Assembly: GCA_013398275.1 (NCBI GenBank)
Contig: VZSE01013368.1
Coordinates: 572,236-636,235, forward strand
DNA from: Promerops cafer
Lineage: Eukaryota > Chordata > Aves > Passeriformes > Nectariniidae
Reading direction: 5' to 3'
Length of the DNA stretch: 64,000 nucleotides
Every line of letters starts with the position of its first letter. Position 1 is the first letter of the stretch. The notes under the pieces were generated by a model. It saw only the letters and a list, made by a program, of their open reading frames with translations. It was not told where the DNA came from and did not search any database. The translations under genes and the position numbers were made by a program. Below, in pieces: positions 49,563 through 63,580 of the stretch.

Positions 49563-52500
49563 AAGTTCTTTCCATTTTATACACAGAGACTTAATTTTCT
49601 TTGCTCTTCTGGGTTTTAGCCAGACTGCAACATGTATGTATATATGTGTAAAGTATGTCAATAGTGAACAGTAAAGGTGAGAGAGATCTTGCCATAATAA
49701 TGTTCTTGAGCTAAAAAAAAAGTTATGAGATTTGTTAAATAATTGCTATAAGAATTCTTTGGGTCCACACACACTTTTCAATCAATCTGATCATAATCCC
49801 ATCAATAACACACACTCCTGAAAATAGAATTCCAGGTCCAGATACCACAAGGTTCAGCTTTACATAGTGGTTTTTTGGCTTTCTAGTGGCAATGAACTAG
49901 TCTCGTCAAAGAATAAGATCAGATACCAGGTCTTTAAATTTTAACAAGGGAAGAAACCTGACATTAAGAAACCCTGCTTATTGAAATCTCATCCATATTA
50001 TCTTCATAATGTAAGTTTTCATTGAGAAGGCAAAAATAACACCATGAAGTAGCTTGACAATCCGTACCAGTTTTATGTCTTGACACACAAATAACTGGTA
50101 TTGACAGTTAATACTCTCCTGTTGTATGTGAAGAGTCTTTTTCCTTCAACTTGGGAGAAATAGAGCAGTCACACAAAAAAATATGGAAAAAAAAAAAATT
50201 GGCTGGTGTAAAGATGTGATTGTGCAAGGGAAAGGAATAGAAACAAAGTTTCACATTTTTTATCAGTTCTTGTGCTTTGTTCTGCCTACTGAGTTTATTG
50301 ACTGGACATGAATGCCAGCAGGTCTCCTGGTACTGATAGGAAGAATAAAAAGAAGAGATTCTTTTAAATTTTTTTTTTCTTGTTTTAAGAAGAATGAATG
50401 TAGATTAAAGAATTTGTTTTATAATCTCATGTATTTCCTTTTTGATTTATTTTATTAGGTGTTTGGTCAAAAGCTGTGTTTGTAAAGTGTAGAAGCAGAA
50501 TAATAATTTTGCTGGAAAAAGTAAGGATTAACTTAATGCTGGAGCTTGTCTTGTTTATGAGGTATGACTTGAAATCCGGGAGACACTGAAAATTGGATCT
50601 TTTGAGTGCATGTGTTTTTATACTTCTCTTGATAGTCTTACAAAAAAAAAAAAAAAGAAATCACAAAACCTGCAAAGCTGCTCCTAAAAGACACACACAT
50701 TTTTCCTGGGAAGGTTAGTTATCTGTCTACTCATGCCTGGTGCTAATCTTCTGAAGAGTTTTGAAAGGGGCTTTGAAGCAGCAGCAAGACAAGTGCCAAT
50801 ATCCCCAGCAAGTCAATATATTTATTCCTCTGAATACCAACTCAAGACTTTGGAAATGCACATAAAAGGCTGAGGCAGAACTGACACTTATAACTGCATT
50901 CATTAAGAGCAAGTTCATACCCATTTTCTGGCTAATGAGCATCCAAGATAAATCAAACTTGCTGAGCTCCCCGAGCTTTGATTTAGAGAGATCTTTAATA
51001 ACCTAGGGCATAAGACATAAGTGCAACTATAGTTACACCTTCAAAACCAGGCCAAGAATAAGGTCTTGATCCTTTGTAATGGCTAAACATTGATTATCAT
51101 ATGCCAAGACTGAATTTCAGAAACCTTGATTTACTTGCTGATTTGTGAGTAGTTTCTATTCTGAGCAAACAACTGCAAATTCTGAGTTGATGAAAAATGT
51201 CGCAATATAAATAAATGTTTAGAATATTAAATTGCTTCCATAATTCATCCATGGCATACAGTCACTACATCTCTAGCCCTGTATAAGAAGTTATTTAAAT
51301 AAATGTATTAATAGCTGAAGAATGGTGCTGGGAGATTAAGACTAGGAATTGAGCATATAATGCATGTATTAAAATTACATAATGTTAATGCTCTTTTAAA
51401 GAGCAATTTCTGTAGAGGAATTTAACAAACATTCTAGCTTACAAAAATGATAGATGCAAAGTTCAAGACCAGACCCATTAATAGTGCTGCAATATTTTTT
51501 CCCAGTACAAATTTGAGAGTGTTTCATAGCTTTGACTTTCAATTCTCCACATTTTGTTACAGAAAGATCCATAAGGTGCTTTCCTTGTTACATTTATTCT
51601 CAGCTTAATTCAGAAGCACAGTTGCTATCCCATATTTCCAAAGGAGCAGTAGCTGCATCAGGAGTGCATTTCACATCTTGCTTCTCCTACTGTGGCACTG
51701 CACCTCTGCTGATTCTTTTCTGTGCAAGCCTTGTCTTTATTTTTCTTGCTATACTTTTTACTACCAAATTTCCTTCACTTAGCAAGTTTATGTCTCATGG
51801 TTGCACACTTGAAACACAGATGTCAATGCATGGACACTCAGGTGTCACAAGCTGTTTTTGCAATTGCTGTGACCAGCTTAGGGGTATAAAGTCTTGCTTC
51901 CTTGCTGAAACACAAATGCTTCTGCACAGGCCATGCTGGGACTGAGGCTGCCTGGTGGTGAGGCAAGAAAAACTGAAATAAAACTTTCTATCAGTGCTGG
52001 TAGGGCATAAACCACCCCTTTTGTGTGGGACTGTTCTACACTACAATAGTCTGATAGAATTGTCAAGGAGTAGAGAATACATGTAGATACTATATTTGAA
52101 GGTCAGAGAGAGAAAGGATGACAATTCACACTTCAGGATCTTTTGAAGATTACAGTTTTCATTGGTTTAATATTTCTTCCTCCCCAGCAGTAAACCTGTG
52201 TTAAGACAAGTTGAAGGGAGCTTGCCTGTTGTGCATTTCTGTGAATTGTCTGTCCCCATCACTTCACTGAAAAAACTCTCTTATGTGGTTATAATAATGG
52301 AAGAATCCAGCATATTTTCCAGCAGATTTAAAGAGCTACAACATAAATTTTATTCTGTCGTGGTTTGTTTCCTTTTTTTTTATTTTGCTAAATTTTAATG
52401 CAAATTGAGTAGAATTACCTGAAACACCTGTTCAGTTCTGAATCCTTGCTATTGCTTTATAGATTCACTACCTACTGTAAAGCACAGCTTCCAAACTACA

Positions 52501-55500
52501 GCATAAAAAAGCCTTCCAAGTTATTCCTACTCTATGAGTGACATAAGAGCATCCGATATTGATATTTAATTCTTACCACAACCCCATCATTCCCATCAAA
52601 CAAGAATGCCTTATAGTCAAAAAGTGCTTGCTAAAGTAAAATTTGCTTCTTACTCATTATCAGGACAGCTCTGTCTGCAGCTTTGCATTTTTACATTGAA
52701 TTCTTTAAAAGAAAATTTTGTGAGGATTGGGCATCTCACAAACATATTTCACATTTCTCCACAGTACCTTCAGACACCTCTCACTTGAATTTCAACTGCA
52801 ATGGTTGCTATACAGTAGGGAGCAGACACAATCTGATAAGGACTTCCTTGTTACATTGGCTGACTCTTGCCCTCTGAGAGCTTTAGCTTTCCAATTTCTT
52901 CCTCCTGTAAAAAACTAATGAGGTCCCTTCTGTGCTGCTCCATATTGTCAGTCACTCTTCATTGTAGTGGTCTTTAAAAAGCTTTTCTGTCAAAGCAGTT
53001 GCTCTGAAGGTATTAACTTGGCATACTGAAATAAATGCATTCATTCACCTTAATTATAAAAACTGTCTCTCTTTATAACTCAGTAAAAATCTGTTTGGGT
53101 AAATAATACTTTAAATTATAATCCAATTCTAGCACACATTTTTCCAAACAGAATCTTTTTCCTTTCATTGTTGAGAGCAGTATTGTTCACTATATAAAAA
53201 CAATTATATTTAGTTTACATACTTTTTCTAATTTTGCATAATATTTTGAATAAATCAAAACTTACAAAAGAAATAAACCATATAACCTGTGTTTCTTCAC
53301 TAAAGACCTCTCAAAACTAGGCTGCTAATTTTGTGCTTTTGGCCCTCGCTATTTTACACTGACTTTGTACTAGTAAATATTTTTCCCTAAGTGCACCCGC
53401 ATACAATAAATAGTCTAGAAGGTACAGATAAAGAAATTTTGTACATAAAACCCCTCCTGTCATATTACACATGGAAATGCCCACTTGAGCTTTGTGTCAA
53501 TCCAAGACTGTTTTTCACTACATGTTTGCTTTGATTAGGTTTCAAAAGTATAATAAGGAATTGGTGAGGCATCCCCTGTTTGCAGCATATTGCTCCATAA
53601 AATCCTGTGGAGGTCAAGAACAATTTTAATGAAATGTTCTGCTAACAATGTCACTAGCAGATATTTTTGGGGGAATAGGTCCTACACTGACAGCACCTTG
53701 TACATCAATTTGCTGAGGAGTAAATTATCTTGTGCTTTTTCTCAGTTTGAATTGTTTAATTAAGCTCAGTCACAGGTAGTATTGAAAAGACTAGTGCTTC
53801 CTATATAAACATTAAAATAGGCATTAATGGCTTTCATTTTTTTTTCTTGTGGTAGTTGACATTTTAGTGATTACACAGGCAGTAAGAGAAACCATCTCAT
53901 CACTGATATAAAGTTCTGTCAATTGATTGGAGGGGAGGGGGCTCACAAAGCAAAATCCTACACCGAACATCTGAGAAATCTTTTTAAAATGCTGAGCTGC
54001 TGTTTAAAAAGGCACAGGAATATACAGCAGGCAGTCTTGGTGAATTCAGTGTCACTGCTAACAGGCTTAAGAATGGGTATTTGCATAGCATTTGTTGACC
54101 AGTTCTAAAGAGAGATTTATTTTCAGCCGCTGAAGCTGCTGGGGATGATTGTTTTATTCAAAAAACAAGAAGTATTTCTTTATATTTCTAATGAGATCAA
54201 TGAAAGATAAGGAAATCCAAACTTCTCCACCCTTACAACCCTCACTAGAAGATGGTGGAACTGCTCACAGGGGGATGGCATTTGAAATAATATAAATAAT
54301 TTTTAATTGGGTGCACAAGTATTGATAGAGAAAAAGCTAGGTAATTCCCTAGCTTTCAAAGACTGCTTTGTATTTTATTCCTGATAATACTCTATACTGT
54401 TGAAGCTGTATTTAAATTCTTTTTGCTGCTGTTGAATATAAACCCAGATCCTCATTACCTACGGACACAACGATAACGAGTGGAGATATCAATTCCAGCT
54501 CCTTCCAGTCACCCCCATGGCTCCTCAGGATGCTCTCCACAATCCTGCTGTGACAGAGGAACTGGCAGTGTGCCTCTCAAGGGAAATGGGAGTGAGGTGA
54601 AGGATTTACACAACTGTAAATTCCTTGACTCTCTGGAGAGGATGAGCCAACCATTCGGAGTATTTCACTTGGCTGGTTTAAATAATTTTTGAGGCAGTTT
54701 GAGTTTGTAAAAGGTACTTTTTGATATTTTAAAAAAATCAAACCCCAAGAAATTAAAGGAGACTTGCCCAAACTGTACTTGCTCAATTAATCTGCATGAT
54801 TCACCTTATTTCTCCTAATAATACACATAAAAATGTCAACATACATCAGGGAAGGAAAAATGGGACTGGTGCTAGGACCCCACTGAAAATCCTTTGCAGG
54901 ACAATAAGCAAATCTGATGATGCAGGAAACACTGGCTATTCTACACAGCCAAGGCCTACTGCAAAGATGAGAAGGAAAAAAAAACCAAAAAAAAAAACCA
55001 AAACAGAAAAAGACAAAGGCAGAACTCCATAGGATGTTGGAAGCAGGGAGGCAACATTATAGATCAGAAAAACTCATGGCTGGCATAACCATAAACAGAT
55101 ACATGCAGATCTGCCCCCTAAAAGAATTCTGAGTGTTGGGGACATCACAACTCAACATCAGCCTCAAACACATGGCAAAAGGTAAAGTGAGTTAATGTAA
55201 AATAAAATGTATGATGAATATCTAAATATCAAAGGCTGGCTTTGCATTAACGTGCACCATAAACCAGTAAATGGAGGTATCCAGAGCAGAACAGCTGATG
55301 CTGTGGATCAGCACCCAACCTTCATGAATTTTGAGATGGTTATTTCTAATCTGGCCCTGTATTTTACTTCTAGTAATGCCCTGAACATGCATTACTACTG
55401 GACCATATCAGATACACACCTGGCGACCATCATCTGATTATGTTTAATTTGCAATGATTTGAATTTTCATGTTCTGAGACTCCTCCCTAATGTGAGCCAA

Positions 55501-56552
55501 ACTGCAGGGAACAGGACCAGCCACATTTGCTTCAAAAGGCCACAAGATACAAATAAAACACTAACATAAATCCTCATTTACATAAGGGTTGATAAAAAAG
55601 GCTATCTTTGAAGCATATTCTGATCTTAATTATTTTACATCATTTAGATTGTAAGAGCTTCTAAAATATGTGTATTGCTCTGCTGCCTAGAAAATAAAAA
55701 CCTTTGTGCTGACCTACAAACTGTTACCTGCTCCCTGTATGTTTCTACAGCAATATATTAATGGAAAAGAAGTTTTAGCTTTAGACAGTAGAAACAATTA
55801 TGCTTGATGAGAACATGTTTCAAAACTAGGCGAAAATGCCCAAGTTGCTTGAGTGACTGATATTTTTTTTCTATGTTACTTAATTTCAAGGTCAATGAAA
55901 AGATAAAACAACAAAAAGTTCACAGAAAAATCATGGGGGTAAAAGTGTGAAGAGTACATATTCTGTTATTTGAAGAAAAAATTGGTAGAAAAATATAAAT
56001 TATAGGCAGAATTATTTCCTTAAGCACTTTCTGGCTGATTCTCCTAAATTACAACAAAATTTGACATTTTAACAGAACTTATATTTTACAGTAGATATTT
56101 TGTGATAGTGAGCTTTTTGCCTTTAGGAGACTTTCTTAGCTTCTCTGTTCTCTTTTGTTTATTTCTGGGGAGAGAAGCAGTCCAAGGCTGGTATTGTGAG
56201 GGTACATTTCATTTTTTGTTGATTACAAATGGCGTCTACATGAGTTTTTTTGGGTTCTAATTAGTCACAGCTGAAGATGGGTGAGATGAACCCTGCCCTT
56301 AATAACCTGCAAAACAGTTTTACTTTGAAAATGAACAACTGCTTTAGTGGTTACCTTACCACAAAATGAGAAAGGATAACATTTTTGTCAGTCTCTGAAA
56401 TATTGCTAATAATAACACTGTGTTGTCCAAAGCCTGTGCAGTCTCATTCTCCGTGCAAAGAGTAGACCATGGTAATAAAGAGGATTATAACCATGCCAGC
56501 AAGTTACTCAAAAATGCAGACCTCCTTTCCCCACATCAGAACACAAGTGAAA
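49563..56552. other. Intergenic, no gene seen
   Basis: AT-rich sequence. The longest plus frame (51532-51945, 137 codons) has a hydrophobic middle but no recognisable family. A-rich simple sequence occurs at 50641-50656 and 54969-55010. No CR1 or LTR was recognised. Confidence 0.6.
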
Positions 56553-56588
56553 ATTCCCACTCATATTCCCACTCGTATTCCCAGTCAT
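56553..56588 (+). repeat. 12-bp minisatellite, three units
   Basis: Three tandem copies of ATTCCCACTCAT with one or two substitutions each: ...CTCAT, ...CTCGT, ...GTCAT. Confidence 0.85.
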
Positions 56589-59500
56589 ACCAGTAACTGT
56601 TAGCCCAAATATTTCTCAAATTTTGATTGCTTTGCTCTTGATTGGGAGCAGTAAAAAAGACAAAAGGTTCAATAACCCTTTTTAGGGAACCAGTACTGAC
56701 CTAGGAGGCACAGTTTCTATGCAGACACGTTTCCTAATTTTCATAAGCAACAGTGTAAAGTTCTAAACCAAAGCCTAATTAATACTGGGACATGGAATCT
56801 CAAAAGATGTAAAAATGCACACCAATATCCCTGCAGCAAAGACTTGGTAAATACTAGGAGTTTTCATGAAAGCAGCAAATAAAGACAATGGATGCTGACT
56901 ATGGCTCCATGTGAACTTGGCTGCCATTTCACATGTTACCTGAGCAAGCCTCCCTGCTTATATCAGCTCCCAGTTTGTTTGGACTGGTGGTGGGCAGGGA
57001 GCAGATCAAGCTGTAACAACCCAGCTGAACTCATCTGGGCTGGTTACATGACCTGGGCAGCTAATCCTTACACCTACTCAACAGTAAAAAACTATTGGTT
57101 GCATTCAGAAATATCACTTGGATCATCAGAGACCTTCAGAAATTGTATTGATAAAGCTCTCCCTTAGAATAAAGGGCAGAATTAGATTATAAAGAGTTTC
57201 AATTCCAACTAATATTTGCATTCATTAATAATGTCCAAAAAATATTGATTTTCAATTGTTTGGGGGTTTGACTCTATAGCCCAGTGATTGTTTTGTCTGC
57301 TTGTGGATGAAAACAATCATCTCCTAGTATAAGCATCCATGCAAACTATTGCAAGTGCAGATTTGATGTTGCAAAGCTTGCCATATAAATATAACAACTG
57401 TGAGGTATTTTTCTATTAATTAAATAGATGGAATAGGAATTGTAGTTGAATCAGCATAGTTCAATGAACAAGAAAAAGAAATTAAAAGTTCATCAAGCAG
57501 CTCTCTAGCTAACATCAAAATTTTAGTTCTGCCTAACACCAGGGGCTCTGCAAGGAAATTCAAAACAGATAAATCATGATTTAATCTGTAACAGCAAAAA
57601 ACAAGCAACATAAACCAGAAAATAAACCAGGAGAAACCCACCTTAGAAGGCAAATGAATAGAAACAAGGAGCCCTGGGCAGAAGAAAGGCTTCCATCTAC
57701 CATGCTCTACTCTTCTACTGCCTGTAAATGGCTGCCACTAACACCTGGAGCTTCAATTTCCCAGCACAGCTGTTCTGGGAAAATTACACAGGTTTTGCCC
57801 ATGTAATTTCAGTACGTATAAAGCTAAACATAAATAATTTTAAAATAGGAGGAAAATGAAGAAGAGTTATCTTTTGGATAAGGACTATAAAAGAGATGAA
57901 TGCAAAAGCTAAGCTAAAAATCATATAATTACATCCCTTTGTTAATGATTGCCCCAGTGTATTCCCCATCTCCATTTGCTATCCCTCGCTACACTTGGAT
58001 TTTTAGAACTAAGCAGGTCATGCAAAAATTAAATTTGAAAATGTGAATATCACTGAAATATTCATGTGGCTGTTTCTACAGCAGCCTTGGGCCTCTAGAA
58101 CAGGACGGTGCATGCAGGGTGCTCCCAAACTCATCTTACCAGTGTCCTTGTCACCACGTCTAGGAAGTGAGGAAGGTACTGGGGTGAGTCAAGCACTGCC
58201 TCTGGCTGGGGTGGGATCCAGCACCTGACGAGGCAACGTGTGCCCTACCTTTGCTTCACAAGCTTCTGTGCCTCCAAAACTCTGTTTGCAGGGAAGTTCC
58301 AGCTTAGCACTGCAGCCACTGAGATCTGCAGGCGTTTGGGCTAATTGCACTTCACAAGTTGAACCCTTCTCAGTCCAGATAAAGGCACCAAGGCACGGAG
58401 AGAAAGCAAATGTGTCTAAGGTCACCTCAGAAGTCAGCAGGGTATTTGGCTTCCAAAGCAGCAAAATCCAGCCTAGAGGGACACATTTAAGTTTAAGAAT
58501 ATTTATGACCCATGGCCTTAAGTGGATTGTGAAATGTTTGCCTGAAAAGGAATGGATTTAAACATGGTTTAAGCATCTATCTGAATACAGATTGAGATAT
58601 TCTGACTCTACATCTCTTAGTTCAATCAAAGGCAAGTATTTATAGCAGGACAAGTGAACTGAAGTTTTCCTTAATGATTTTTTTGTTAATTTTTAAAAAT
58701 ATATTTTATTGTTTCTTATTTCTGTAAATATTTATTTCAGTTTACTCCCATTCCTTTCATAGTCACTTAATTTCCTTATCCTCAAATAATCATATCAAGG
58801 CCTTCTTAATGCACTAAATAGTGTATGGTTTGATATTTTTTTTTAAAGGAAAGGAGTATAGACATTCAAGAATTTTGAGTAATCTAGAACTTCTTCTTTC
58901 ATAGATTTTAGTCTTATCCAACTTTAGGAAAAAATTATCATTACAGATCAATATTTTTATTTAAGAAACTATGAAAATACAGATGAGTTCATTGGTCCAT
59001 AGGAACATGAACTGTCATTAAGTACATCAAGTTGCAAGTCATCATTCTAAGAGCTGAGTCCTAAGCAAATCTTTTCTTCCATCTGCAGAGCAGGAAGGAC
59101 AGTAAGCCACGAAATAATTTACTTCTTTTTGAAGCACAACTGATTGACACACCACGGTGCCAGGAGTCCACTCGCTTCCTGTGGGGAGAGCTGCCTGGTT
59201 AAGGACAGCTGATCTTGTACTATGAAAGCTCCAGGAGACTGCAGATCTCTAGGCAAGACTTCACCTCAGCAGCAGTGAGAGTGTAGGAGATAACCCCATA
59301 TCTGCAGTACTCCACTGCAGACAGACCCAGCTCTGGGAGGAAAAGCCTCCTGACAAAGATCTCATCAATTATCACCACTGGATTTACAAGTCTTCTGTAA
59401 TCCCCAAAAGCTCCCAGTTGTGACCTTTGTTCTTTTTGGTGGCTTTTATAAATTCCAGAACAGGTTTTTTTAGAAAATAGATTAATTTCTCATTCTTCCT

Positions 59501-62500
59501 TTCTGACATCAAACAAGAAATCCTATTATTATTTAGGAAAGAATCCTCTACATTTGGCTTTACAGATGAAACTTTGTGGTAATGTTTGGCAACAGCATGG
59601 CAAGGCATAATAAATTGTTGCCTCTCGGATTAGAAAATCTGAGAAATTTGTCAGTAACTGGGTTTTCTGTTTGAAATACTGTACTCAAAGACTTTAAAAC
59701 TCAAGAGACAAACATCATGTCTAAGTTTCTGGGCATCAGCTATTTTATCTCTTTATTCCATTTTTAATAGATAATGGGTTCAAAGAAGTGCTACTTCCAA
59801 TTTTCAACACAGTTCTAGAAAGAACAGTCATATGTCTTTAATGGACATTGTAAGTGAGACTGACTCTTTGAGAGTAGTGCAACTTGTTTTCATGAAGATT
59901 CTCAGTTGCATTTCCCTGAAAGTTTCTATTTCTTCTCTATCTACTAATTTTTTTGAAGAGGAAAGAGATGATGAATAAAACCTTATTCTAAAATGAAAGA
60001 GGTATAAAAAGAGTGAACTTCTTTATATATCATTACTCGCCTTTTACAAAAACAAAACAAAACAAAAATCCACCACTAAGTGACAAGTATATGTACTATT
60101 TTCTTTACTGTGGCTTTAAATTAAAGGGGAAAAAAAAAGTTAAGCCACTGAATTTTGTTATGTCTACTAAAAGGTTAACAACTGTGCTTTTGATATATTA
60201 CCGAAACACGTTAAATTAGAAATCAAATTGGAGTCATATATTTTACAAAATATTTCCAATTAATCACACGAGCAGGACTTGTAAATAACAGAGCTCAAAG
60301 CTTTGGAGCAGATGGTCTTTCTGTTTTAATTCTTCATCTGAGCTGCTGTATGCCAGTAAATCTCTGAGTTTCATTTGCTTTATTCAAATCCCTTGGCTAT
60401 TCAGGACACATTGTGTCAAAGCGTTCTGCTGTGGAATTTCAGTTGTTTTATATATTCCTAAACTAAAATAAAACATATGTATATTTTGCCTACACAAAGA
60501 AAAATATAATAAAAACCACAAGACTGAAAACATATATTCTTTCCAGGTGACCTATTTAAATACTATGTATATGTATATGTACATAGGAATAGGCCAGACT
60601 TCAAAAACAGACTTCAAAAAGTGCTTACTAGAAATTTTAAGCAAAAATAGCTCTAACTATGCTGAAAACCTTTCTCTAGATCAATTTTAATCCATCATTT
60701 AATAAATACATTTTACCAAATTAGGATTCAATTGGTTTAACTTCACTGCTACTAATCACTTGAACTAACACCAGGGTTCAAAGCATTGCACAGAGCTGTG
60801 CCAGGCTTGCTTTGGCTAACTGTTTATATTTAATAATATTGTTTATAAAGAATATAGTTCTACATCCCCGTGTAACATGACAGACAAAAACTCTTGAAAA
60901 CTTTATGGAGTCATCAAGCTGGCTTGAAAAATCACATCTGCCTGACATCTTCCTTTTCCAAACGTGCCAGTGGAACTGCAGAGATGCACGTCACCTAACA
61001 CTGAGTTACCTGGAGACCTATGTTCCAGGGCACCTTCCCTTTCTCATTTGAACAATTTGTTCAGGAAGGAAATCATATGACCTAAGACTCACTGGTACTA
61101 TGCACATTCCTCTATATAGCTTGAGATTTTCAAAGATATTCTCTTCAGTTAGGTGCCTGAAATCCACAGATGGACTTACTTGATAAATGCATTACCCCGA
61201 GTCAGGTTTGGATTAGGTCAGTGGAATTCAGATGGAAAAGGGAAAAAGTAAAAACTGCAAGACACTTAGCTTTTTCCTTCAAAAGAGCACTTTTGCTGGT
61301 AAAAACAATTTGTATTTTCTTTTATTTTTTTTTTAAGCAGTTGTTTTGATAACGCAATCCATCATAAAACAGCCTATTTGTTTGATTACATCCAAATATT
61401 TTTAGTGTTTACTATGGAATGACATGATAACTACAATAACAGCTTTTGAAAGGAAAAGATAAAATCTGGGTTACATGTGAGCACTGATGGACAGGAATCT
61501 CAGCCATGGAGGAAAAATAGTTTTGTCCTACTTTCTGAGCAGATGCGAATTAGAGAGAGAATGAGCAACTTCCAATTTTAGGTCAATATTTTCACCCAGT
61601 GAGAACTCAGGAAAACATATAATCCTTTGGCACACAGCAATTTTATCCATGGAGGCAAAAAGGCAAAGAACATCATGTGTAACCCTTGACACTTTAGTAA
61701 ACTAAAACCAGTTACCATTGTTTATATACTAATTAAAATAAGTAAAGAAAACTATAGGATGAAAGGCTATGTGTCATGGGCTCTGAAACTGATTCAGCTT
61801 TCCAGTTGCTCAGATTTTAGTGCACAGAGGTACATGAATCTCTGTCCATTCAATCACCCACCTTGCAGCCCATCTTTCTGTCCAGCTACCTACGACAAAC
61901 AAAGAGCAAATATACTTACAACTTCTTTGTTCATGAGCAATGAAGGAGAAAACGAAATATCAAAGCTATGATGAATATTTATTTTTGCAAATATATATTA
62001 TTCATCTAGAAAAAATAGTTTAAGGTCATTGTAAGAATGTAATTAATACCTTATTGATAGGGGAAGGAATCTCAGTGGTTTTACGGCCACAATACGTCCG
62101 TGTACTTTAATAAAAATCCACTGTGTTGATTTTGTAAACTCAGGTGAGGACCTCAGTTTCCTTGTTGCTTTAGCAAAGCTCTCTCGTGCTTCAGTGGAAG
62201 AACAAAAACATAGTAAATCGTGTTAGCTAAGAGTAAATGAAGGTGAAAACATTGCATATTTGAAAAAAATCCCTCTAGCTGCTAAGACTATGTCTATGCA
62301 ATAGTGATTTGAAAAGTCACTACTTATAATTTCCTTGGGAAGTGGGTAGGTTTTTCTGTTCCTTACTTTTCTGTGCACTGCTAACAGCCTTGAATCAAAA
62401 TGAGATGAACTACACTGGAAATGCCAAGAAACTAAGCAAAAAGTCCATTGTAAGCCTTTAAAATAACCTGTGGCTATTCAGTGCTGATCATAATGACTGG

Positions 62501-63099
62501 GTAACTTGGTGCACTAGGGGACTTTGATAAACAAAATTTCAGTTTTCCTTGTGCTTAGGGAAATCATTGCAGTGTTTAGACTGTTATATCAGGCACTTAT
62601 CCAAAATGACTGCCACCTTGGAAGTTATTGCCAGCCTTAGCTATGAATGTCATTGGTTTCTTGGGTCAAATCAAAACCTTCTTGTGCAGTTACAAACAGA
62701 TCATGCATTTCACAAGGATGCAAAGAATGTGCAATATTTCATTTAAAAATCTGGATAAAGTTTGCAAAAGATAGCTTAACTGTAATATAAGATATCCGTT
62801 CAGGTTATCTCTGACAAGATATATGGATTTTGATCCCCCTTGGAGCAGCATCATAGGAAGGAAGAGAAACTGAATCAGTGATGGTGTTGAGAGGAGAAGA
62901 GGGAAAGCAGATGGTATTTCAAATCCAGTAGGTGCATATGATATAAGAAATTTTTTTCACCCCACAAATGCTGGTAGTGCTTTATAAGGAAGAGGTACTG
63001 TTGAGGAAGGACTTCATTTTATCTTTACATTAACCAGAGCAAGGACAGCTGCCCACGCTGTGCTCGTGGCAGCAGTGTCTGATACCTCTGCAGAAGGCT
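56589..63099. other. Intergenic, no gene seen
   Basis: AT-rich sequence leading up to the CpG island. A moderately GC-rich patch at 58080-58470 has overlapping frames on both strands (91 and 107 residues). An AAAAC-type simple repeat lies near 60045-60066, and a TATGTA palindromic stretch near 60565-60585. No coding exon was recognised, including none of the GABA-A receptor family. Confidence 0.6.
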
Positions 63100-63580
63100 T
63101 GGAGCCGGTGAAAGGCGCCTCGAGCTGAAGGCACGATAACCTGTGCTGGGCAGGTGAGCGCTGCCTGCGCTCCCCCGCACACGGCACCTCCCCGGACCTG
63201 ATGCATCCAACTTTCTCCTTGTTTCTCCGCAGAAGTGCCGGCGCCCGCCGGGCTCGCCCAGCTCGTTCCCATCTGAGGGGAGGAGGTCTGGATAGGGGTT
63301 AAAGTGACGATAATGTGGGGCAGGACCGTGCCCCTCGGTCACCGCGGGTGGGGCAGGGCAGGGCAGGGCCACCGCGCGTGTCCGGGGGGCGGCCGGAGCC
63401 CCCCCCGCCGCGGGACCGAGCCGGGCGCTCCGCGGGCTCCGCCGGGGCCGGCGATGTCCCGGCTCCGGTGCCCGGCGGGGCCCCGAGGGACAGCGGGACA
63501 GTGGGCAGGGGCTGGCAGTCCCCGAGCACAGCCCTCGGCTGAGCCCCGGGACCGCGCCGGGCAAACGTGGTACCTGCCGA
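63100..63580. promoter_or_regulatory. CpG island, probable GABRA1 promoter / 5' region
   Basis: GC content and CpG density rise sharply from about 63110 to 63570. The block includes GC-box-like GGGGGCGGCCGG at 63384-63395, a (GGGCA)n run at about 63351-63368, and CCGCCGCGGGACCGAGCCGG. No other CpG island exists in the window. In the conserved amniote cluster the gene downstream of GABRA6 on the same strand is GABRA1, so this is its likely promoter and untranslated first exon. I see no GABRA1 coding sequence, and the start of transcription cannot be placed. The long frames here (179 minus, 153 plus) reflect scarcity of stop codons in GC-rich DNA. Confidence 0.6.

Noticed and set aside
51532..51945. 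137-codon plus-strand frame with a hydrophobic segment
   Set aside because: No recognisable family, no splice or promoter context. Length is compatible with chance in 64 kb.
63025..63564. 179-codon minus-strand frame and a 153-codon plus frame in the CpG island
   Set aside because: Pro/Arg/Gly/Ala-rich composition in overlapping frames on both strands is what stop-poor CpG-island DNA gives by chance.
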